Source: Arthrobacter_H rhombi
GTDB lineage: Bacteria > Actinomycetota > Actinomycetes > Actinomycetales > Micrococcaceae
Length of the DNA stretch: 64,000 nt
Direction of reading: 5' to 3'
NCBI RefSeq assembly: GCF_039526245.1
Contig: NZ_BAAAIV010000012.1
Span: 62,001 to 126,000 of the forward strand
The notes beneath the pieces were generated by a model. The model saw only the letters and a program-made list of their open reading frames with translations, made no database searches and was not told where the DNA came from. The translations under genes were made by a program, and so were the position numbers. Positions 59,211 to 64,000 of the stretch are shown one piece after another. Positions within the stretch are counted from its first letter, which is position 1. The number at the start of each line of letters is the position of its first letter.

Positions 59211-60680
59211 ATGACGCAGGCAGCACAGGCAAGCGGCTCCACCCCGGACACCGCGGCGCCGCGGGCCATCGTCGTCGGGGGCGGGATCGCCGGACTGGTG
59301 GCCGCCCGCGAGCTGTCACTGACTGGCCACCGCGTCGACGTCTACGAGGCATCCGCGCACTTCGGCGGCTGTGTCGGCTCCCACGAGGTCGCCGGGCTCA
59401 TCCTGGACGCCGGGGCCGAGTCCTTCGCCGTGCGGAACACTGCCGTTGCCGACCTGGCCACCGAGCTGGGACTCGGTGAGTCGATCACCAGCCCGCACGC
59501 CGGCGGCTCCTGGCTGTACCACGCGCCCGCCGCGGCGGGACGGAAACCGGTGGCCCGCGCCCAGGCCATGCCCGCCACCGCCGTCCTGGGCATCCCGGCG
59601 GACCCGCGCGCCGAAGACGTCAAGGCCGTCATCGGCACCGCCGGCTCGGTCCGGGCAGCCGCGGACCTGGCCATGCCGGTGACCCGCCGGCAAGCCACCG
59701 AACCCATCAGCCTGGGCGAACTGGTCCAGGCCCGCATGGGCCAGGCGGTCCTGGACCACCTGGTCACCCCGATCGTCGCCGGCGTCCACTCGGCGGATCC
59801 CTCCACCCTGGATGCCGACACCGTCGCCCCGGGACTGCGGGCCGCCATGGCCGCACACCATTCACTGGCCCGGGGCGTCGCCTCGCTGAAGGCCTCCGCG
59901 CCGGCAGGAAGCGCCGTTGGCGGCCTCACCGGCGGCATGCACCGCCTGGTCACCGCCCTGGCGGCCGAGCTGGAGGATGCCGGCGTCGGCCTGCACCCCG
60001 GCTCCCGGGTCGCCAGCGTCGAAGCAGCCGCAGGCGACGACGACGGATGGCAGGTGCTCGTCGAGGGGCACGCCTCCCGTGAGCAGGCCGACCGGCTGGT
60101 CATCGCCACCCCGGGACCCGCAGCCGTGGACCTGCTGGCCTCAGTGCTGCCCGACGCCGCGGCACTGCGTCCGTCGACCGGCCACGGGATCGCCCTGGTG
60201 ACGCTCGTGGTGGACCAGCCCGAACTCGACGAGGCCCCCCGCGGGACCGGCCTGCTGGTGGCCCCCGGTACTCCCGGCGTCACCGCCAAGGCGCTCACCC
60301 ACGGCACCGCCAAATGGCAGTGGCTCGCCGACGAGGCGGGCCCCGGCACCCACGTGCTGCGCCTGTCCTACGGCAGGCTCTCCGACGGTCCCGATGCGGT
60401 GCCCGCCGATGAGCCCACGTTGCGGGATATGGCCATCGCCGACGCCTCGGCACTGCTCGGCATCGCACTGACGGAGGCCGACGTCGTCGGCTGGGATGTG
60501 GTGCGCCACGATGCGGCACTGCCCTTCGCCACCACCGGCCACCGCGACCGGGTGACCGCCTTCCGCGCGGCAGTCGCCCACCACCCGGGCCTGGAGGTCG
60601 TCGGCGCCTGGCTTGCCGGAACCGGACTCGCCTCCGTCGTCGCCGACACCCGTTCCCGTACCGCCATCACCGCCAGTTGA
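59211..60680 (+). CDS. cgoX: coproporphyrinogen III oxidase (HemY-type, CgoX)
   Basis: FAD-dependent enzyme that oxidises coproporphyrinogen III to coproporphyrin III in the actinobacterial route (formerly called protoporphyrinogen oxidase, hemG/hemY). The 489-residue protein has IVVGGGIAGLVAARELSLTGH near residues 19-39 and AGAESFAVRN near 66-75; the C-terminal FAD motif GAWLAGTGLASVVADTRS lies near the end. ATG 59211 is used; the much longer in-frame opening runs antisense-like through hemE and is rejected. The coproporphyrin assignment rests on the neighbouring chdC. Confidence 0.92.
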   Translation: MTQAAQASGSTPDTAAPRAIVVGGGIAGLVAARELSLTGHRVDVYEASAHFGGCVGSHEVAGLILDAGAESFAVRNTAVADLATELGLGESITSPHAGGSWLYHAPAAAGRKPVARAQAMPATAVLGIPADPRAEDVKAVIGTAGSVRAAADLAMPVTRRQATEPISLGELVQARMGQAVLDHLVTPIVAGVHSADPSTLDADTVAPGLRAAMAAHHSLARGVASLKASAPAGSAVGGLTGGMHRLVTALAAELEDAGVGLHPGSRVASVEAAAGDDDGWQVLVEGHASREQADRLVIATPGPAAVDLLASVLPDAAALRPSTGHGIALVTLVVDQPELDEAPRGTGLLVAPGTPGVTAKALTHGTAKWQWLADEAGPGTHVLRLSYGRLSDGPDAVPADEPTLRDMAIADASALLGIALTEADVVGWDVVRHDAALPFATTGHRDRVTAFRAAVAHHPGLEVVGAWLAGTGLASVVADTRSRTAITAS

Positions 60681-60739
60681 CGCGGTTGGCACCCCTGACC
60701 CCCACGAAATATCCAGCAGCAGAAAGTTGAGGCCACACC

Positions 60740-61444
60740 GTGAGCCAAGCACCTTCCACCCCCGAGACCAGCACGTCTGACGCCGCGGAGGAAGAGCTCT
60801 TCTATACCCTGTGGACCGTGTTCAAGCGCGACTCCGACCTGGACCGCAGCGAAGGCGTGGAGGCCTTCGACTCACTGGTCGCCGAGCTGGCCGCCAGCGG
60901 CGTCGTGCTGCGCGGCACCTACGACGTCTCCGCCATGCGCCACGACGCGGACATCATGGTCTGGCTGCACGGCCCGCAGCCCGATGACCTGCAGGAAGCA
61001 GTGCGCAAGATCCGCAGGACCTACCTTTTCGCCGAGACCTCCATCGTCTTCTCCGCCATGGGCGTGCACCGCGATGCCGAGTTCACCAAGAACCATGCGC
61101 CGTCGTTCGCCCTGGGCAAGTCGCCCGAGCAGTGGCTGTGCGTCTACCCGTTCGTGCGCTCCTACGAGTGGTACCTGCTCGACGGCGCCGAACGCGGCAA
61201 GATGCTGCGCGACCACGGCATGCTGGGCCGTGACTTCCCGCAGGTCCAGGCCAACACCGTCGCGTCCTTCGCGCTGGGGGACTGGGAATGGATCCTGGGC
61301 CTGGAGGCCCCGAACCTGATCGACCTGGTGGATCTGATGCGCCACCTGCGCTACACCGAGGCCCGCAACCATGTGCGCGAGGAGATCCCGTTCTACACCG
61401 GCAAGCGCATCGAGTCCGCGCAGGTCGCCGAGGTGCTCCGATGA
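60740..61444 (+). CDS. chdC: coproheme decarboxylase (ChdC, HemQ)
   Basis: Final step of the coproporphyrin-dependent pathway: decarboxylates coproheme to heme b, using peroxide. The 234-residue chlorite-dismutase-fold protein has YTLWTVFKRDSDLDRSEGV near residues 22-40, the heme-side YPFVRSYEWYLLDGAERGKM near 135-154 with the active Tyr, then LRDHGMLGRDFPQVQANTVA and FALGDWEWILGLEA near 174-187. ATG 60740 is used, 59 bases after cgoX. Its stop overlaps cpfC by four bases. Its presence defines the pathway used here. Confidence 0.94.
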   Translation: MSQAPSTPETSTSDAAEEELFYTLWTVFKRDSDLDRSEGVEAFDSLVAELAASGVVLRGTYDVSAMRHDADIMVWLHGPQPDDLQEAVRKIRRTYLFAETSIVFSAMGVHRDAEFTKNHAPSFALGKSPEQWLCVYPFVRSYEWYLLDGAERGKMLRDHGMLGRDFPQVQANTVASFALGDWEWILGLEAPNLIDLVDLMRHLRYTEARNHVREEIPFYTGKRIESAQVAEVLR

Positions 61445-62655
61445 GCGGCGCCGGGCACACCTTCGACCCCCGCGAGGGCTACGACGCCTCCGGGAGGATG
61501 GCCCCCAAGCCCTACGACGCCATCCTGCTGGCATCCTTCGGCGGGCCCGAGGGCCAGGAGGACGTCATCCCGTTCCTGCGCAACGTCACCCGCGGCCGCG
61601 GCATCCCGGACGAGCGCCTCGAAGAGGTCGCCACCCACTACCGCGCCAACGGCGGCATCAGCCCCATCAACGCCCAGAACCGCGCGCTGAAGGCCTCCCT
61701 GGAGGCCGAGCTGGCCGACCGCGGCATCGAGGTCCCCGTGTACTGGGGCAACCGCAACTGGGAGCCCTACATCCCGTCCACCCTGCAGCAAATGCACGAC
61801 GCCGGACACCGCCGGGTGCTCATGTTCTCCACCAGCGCCTACTCCTCCTATTCCAGTTGCCGGCAGTACCGCGAGGACCTCGGCGTCGCCCTGCGCGAGA
61901 CCGGGCTGGAGGGAAAGCTGGAGGTCGACAAGGTCCGCCAGTACTTCGACCACCCCGGCTTCGTGGACCCCTTCGCCGAGGGCGTCTCCGCCGGGCTGGC
62001 CGATGTGCGCTCCCAGCTCGCCGCAGCCGGCACCCCGGATGCGCCGGTGCGGATCGTGTTCGTCACCCACTCCATCCCGACCTCCGACGCGGAGGCCGCA
62101 GGGCCCCGCGATGTGGCAGCGTCGCTGGACACCGACGTGTACTCGGCCCAGCACCTGGCGGTCGGCCGGGCCATCCTCGCCCAGGTGCCCGAGGCCGCCG
62201 GCCTGCAGCACTCGCTGGTCTTCCAGTCCCGTTCCGGCGCCCCGCACGTGCCGTGGCTGGAACCGGACATCAACGACGCCCTGGCCGAATACCACCAGCA
62301 GGGCACCGGCGGCGTCGTCGTGGTCCCCATCGGTTTCGTCTCCGACCACATGGAGGTCCTCTGGGACCTGGACACCGAGGCGAAGGACACCTGCGCCGAG
62401 CTCGGCCTGGCGTTCAATCGTGTCCCCACTCCCGGCACCCACGCGAAGTTCGTGAGCGGCATCGTGGACCTGGTCTCCGAGCGCATCGCCGGTCCCGACG
62501 GGAAGCCCCTGCTGGCCGGCCGCGCCTCCGAGGTGGACCTGGGCCCGTGGTTTGATGTCTGCCGCCCGAACTGCTGCGCCAAGGTGATGCGCGACGGCAC
62601 GGTGAAACCCACCATCGCGGCGGTCGACTCCGAGGTCGGGGTCCCTGCACCATGA
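61441..62655 (+). CDS. cpfC: coproporphyrin III ferrochelatase
   Basis: Inserts iron into coproporphyrin III. The 404-residue protein has ILLASFGGPEGQEDVIPFLRN near residues 28-48, the catalytic His in RIVFVTHSIPTSDAEAAG near 203-220, and PIGFVSDHMEVLWDLDTEA near 297-315. It has an internal Cys in YSSCRQYRED near 138-147 and a C-terminal DVCRPNCCAKV, together matching the [2Fe-2S]-cluster ligands of actinobacterial ferrochelatases. ATG 61441 overlaps the chdC stop. Confidence 0.95.
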   Translation: MSGAGHTFDPREGYDASGRMAPKPYDAILLASFGGPEGQEDVIPFLRNVTRGRGIPDERLEEVATHYRANGGISPINAQNRALKASLEAELADRGIEVPVYWGNRNWEPYIPSTLQQMHDAGHRRVLMFSTSAYSSYSSCRQYREDLGVALRETGLEGKLEVDKVRQYFDHPGFVDPFAEGVSAGLADVRSQLAAAGTPDAPVRIVFVTHSIPTSDAEAAGPRDVAASLDTDVYSAQHLAVGRAILAQVPEAAGLQHSLVFQSRSGAPHVPWLEPDINDALAEYHQQGTGGVVVVPIGFVSDHMEVLWDLDTEAKDTCAELGLAFNRVPTPGTHAKFVSGIVDLVSERIAGPDGKPLLAGRASEVDLGPWFDVCRPNCCAKVMRDGTVKPTIAAVDSEVGVPAP

Positions 62656-63650
62656 GCACCCTGGATAAAGGCACGACGACGGCTGCCGGCTTCCGGGTGG
62701 GCACGCGCGGTTCCGCGCTGGCCATGACCCAGACGACGACCGTGGCCGACGCGCTGGCGGCCACCAGCGGCGCCGGCTACGAGCTGGTCCGGGTCAAGAC
62801 CGAAGGGGATGTGACCAGCGGGCCGCTCTCCCAGCTCGGCGGCACCGGCGTCTTCGCCGCCGCCCTGCGCCTGTCGCTGCTCGACGCCGGCTGCGACGTC
62901 GCCGTCCACTCGCTCAAGGACCTGCCCACGACCCAGCCCGAGGGCCTGGTCATCGCGGCCACCCCCGCACGCGTCGACGTCCGTGACGCACTGTGCGCGC
63001 GCGACGGGCTGCGGCTGGACGAGCTGCCGGACGGCTCGAAGGTCGGCACCGGGTCCCCGCGTCGCGGCGCCCAGTTGAAGGCCGCCCGGCCCGACCTGCA
63101 GATCGTGGACATCCGCGGCAACGTCGGCACCCGGCTGGGCCGGGTCGCCGGTTCGGCACGCCCTGAAGACGACGGCGGCGTGGGCCGTGGCGTCCACGGC
63201 GACCTCGACGCCGTCGTGCTGGCAGCTGCGGGGCTCGAACGCCTCGGACTCGCCGGGCACATCACCGAATACCTGGACCCGGAGATCATGCTGCCCGCCC
63301 CCGGGCAGGGATCCCTGGCCGTTGAGGTACGCACCGGCGGAACCGGCAACGCCGCGGTGGACGAGGCCCTGCAGGTGCTCGACGACGTGCCCACCCGGCT
63401 GGCCATCACCGCCGAACGCGCGTTGCTCGGCCGCCTCGAGGCAGGCTGCGCCGCACCCATCGGCGCGCTGGCCCGGGAGATCGACGGTTCACTGGTGCTG
63501 ACCAGCGTTGTCTGCGCCCCGGACGGAAGCAGCACGTTGCGCCGCAGCGCCACGGCTCGGACCCCCGGCACCGACGGAGCGCGCGAACTCGGCGTCCGGT
63601 TGGCCGAGGAACTGCTCGACGCCGGTGCCGCGGAGCTGGCAGGACTCTAG
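62652..63650 (+). CDS. hemC: hydroxymethylbilane synthase (porphobilinogen deaminase)
   Basis: Joins four porphobilinogens into hydroxymethylbilane. The 332-residue protein has RVGTRGSALAMTQT near residues 15-28, AVHSLKDLPTTQPEGL near 84-99, GSPRRGAQLKAARPDLQIVDIRGNV near 135-159, and the dipyrromethane Cys in RLEAGCAAPIGA near 258-269. It overlaps cpfC by four bases and is immediately followed by hemD. Confidence 0.95.
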   Translation: MSTLDKGTTTAAGFRVGTRGSALAMTQTTTVADALAATSGAGYELVRVKTEGDVTSGPLSQLGGTGVFAAALRLSLLDAGCDVAVHSLKDLPTTQPEGLVIAATPARVDVRDALCARDGLRLDELPDGSKVGTGSPRRGAQLKAARPDLQIVDIRGNVGTRLGRVAGSARPEDDGGVGRGVHGDLDAVVLAAAGLERLGLAGHITEYLDPEIMLPAPGQGSLAVEVRTGGTGNAAVDEALQVLDDVPTRLAITAERALLGRLEAGCAAPIGALAREIDGSLVLTSVVCAPDGSSTLRRSATARTPGTDGARELGVRLAEELLDAGAAELAGL

Positions 63651-64000
63651 GTGCCCCAAAGCCCACCGCTGGCCGGACGGACCGCGCTGCTGCTGCGCAG
63701 CGCGGACCGGGCCGCGCCCACCATTGCCGAGCTCGCCCACCGGGGAGCGGCGACCGTGCTTTGCCCGGTGATCGACTTCGAGCTCCCCGAGGACACCAGC
63801 GCGCTCGACGACGGGGTGCAACGCCTGGCCGACGGCGGATTCGAATGGCTGGTCATCACCTCGCGCACCACCCTGCTGGCCCTGGCCCGGCGGGCCGCGG
63901 CCCGGGGGCTGATGAGCGCCGGAGATACCTCCCTGCCGGTAGCCCCAGGCACCCGTGTCGCCGTCGTGGGGGAAGCCACCGCGGCAGCATGCCGGGCAGC
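63651..64000 (+). CDS. hemD: uroporphyrinogen-III synthase (3' end outside the window)
   Basis: Closes and inverts hydroxymethylbilane to uroporphyrinogen III. Only the first 116 codons are visible. From GTG 63651, directly after the hemC stop, the product reads MPQSPPLAGRTALLLRSADR and continues with AAPTIAELAHRGAATVLCPV and WLVITSRTTLLALARRAAA. These features and position after hemC fit HemD. The rest, including its stop, lies beyond base 64000; downstream genes cannot be judged. Confidence 0.88.
   Translation, partial: MPQSPPLAGRTALLLRSADRAAPTIAELAHRGAATVLCPVIDFELPEDTSALDDGVQRLADGGFEWLVITSRTTLLALARRAAARGLMSAGDTSLPVAPGTRVAVVGEATAAACRA

Noticed and set aside
1..64000. tRNA or rRNA genes, CRISPR arrays, insertion sequences, prophage or integrative elements
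   Set aside because: No tRNA-like T-arm/CCA pattern, no repeat-spacer arrays, and no transposase or integrase frames were seen on either strand. Very small or diverged RNA genes could still be missed by eye.

Overview
This window is high-GC actinobacterial chromosome, most likely from Micrococcaceae (Arthrobacter/Paeniglutamicibacter-like; genus inferred from gene order and protein flavour, not computed). Supporting signs are two DinB-type proteins of the mycothiol-dependent maleylpyruvate isomerase group, NucS in the mismatch-repair role, the coproporphyrin-dependent heme pathway, several small actinobacterial families (DUF2550, DUF3039, DUF2017, DUF3107) and frequent GTG starts. Almost everything is core genome. 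I see no insertion sequence, prophage, CRISPR array, tRNA or rRNA.

Layout. 1-6312: the end of the atp operon (atpF partial, H, A, G, D, C) plus a DUF2550 membrane protein. 6406-9267: cold-shock protein, nagA, nucS and a small zinc-site protein. 9268-16260: AI-2E-type permease, an unidentified membrane protein, a redox-inactive thioredoxin/TPR protein, an ABC exporter pair and DUF3039. 16403-21745: SF2 helicase, a GntP gluconate-type permease and an APC permease. 21898-25649 (minus strand): two DinB-type proteins, an SRPBCC protein, pncA and pncB. 25751-30172: clpS, DUF2017, murI, an MBL-fold hydrolase, a decayed VOC gene, rph and rdgB, in the same order as mycobacteria. 30239-37358: DedA protein, exonuclease-BRCT protein, a degenerate ADP-ribosylglycohydrolase-like protein, sbcD and sbcC. 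37423-45891: three transporters (MFS, MHS, and an SSS symporter with a 43-residue partner), an IclR regulator, an Xaa-Pro aminopeptidase and a PHP phosphoesterase. 45992-48603: a DNA methyltransferase directly downstream of a DEAD-box RNA helicase. 48882-51206: TPP riboswitch with thiO-thiS-thiG. 51257-56493: RNB nuclease, MiaE-like protein, a PCD-VOC fusion, DUF3107, TetR and moeZ. 56507-64000: heme genes, with hemA divergent from hemE-cgoX-chdC-cpfC-hemC-hemD (hemD is cut by the window end).

How the genes work together. The heme block takes glutamyl-tRNA to the first pathway intermediate (HemA), then hydroxymethylbilane and uroporphyrinogen III (HemC, HemD), then coproheme to heme b by the Gram-positive route (HemE, CgoX, CpfC, ChdC). 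A partial DtxR/IdeR-like box sits beside hemA. The pnc genes salvage NAD precursors. ThiOSG make the thiazole half of thiamin under riboswitch control. SbcCD and NucS are genome-maintenance functions.

No wholly new multi-gene system is evident. The most unusual items are the PCD-VOC fusion, the tiny SSS-symporter partner, the internally deleted VOC gene, the degenerate ADP-ribosylglycohydrolase-like protein beside sbcD, the methyltransferase-helicase pair with no restriction gene, and several uncatalogued operator-like palindromes.
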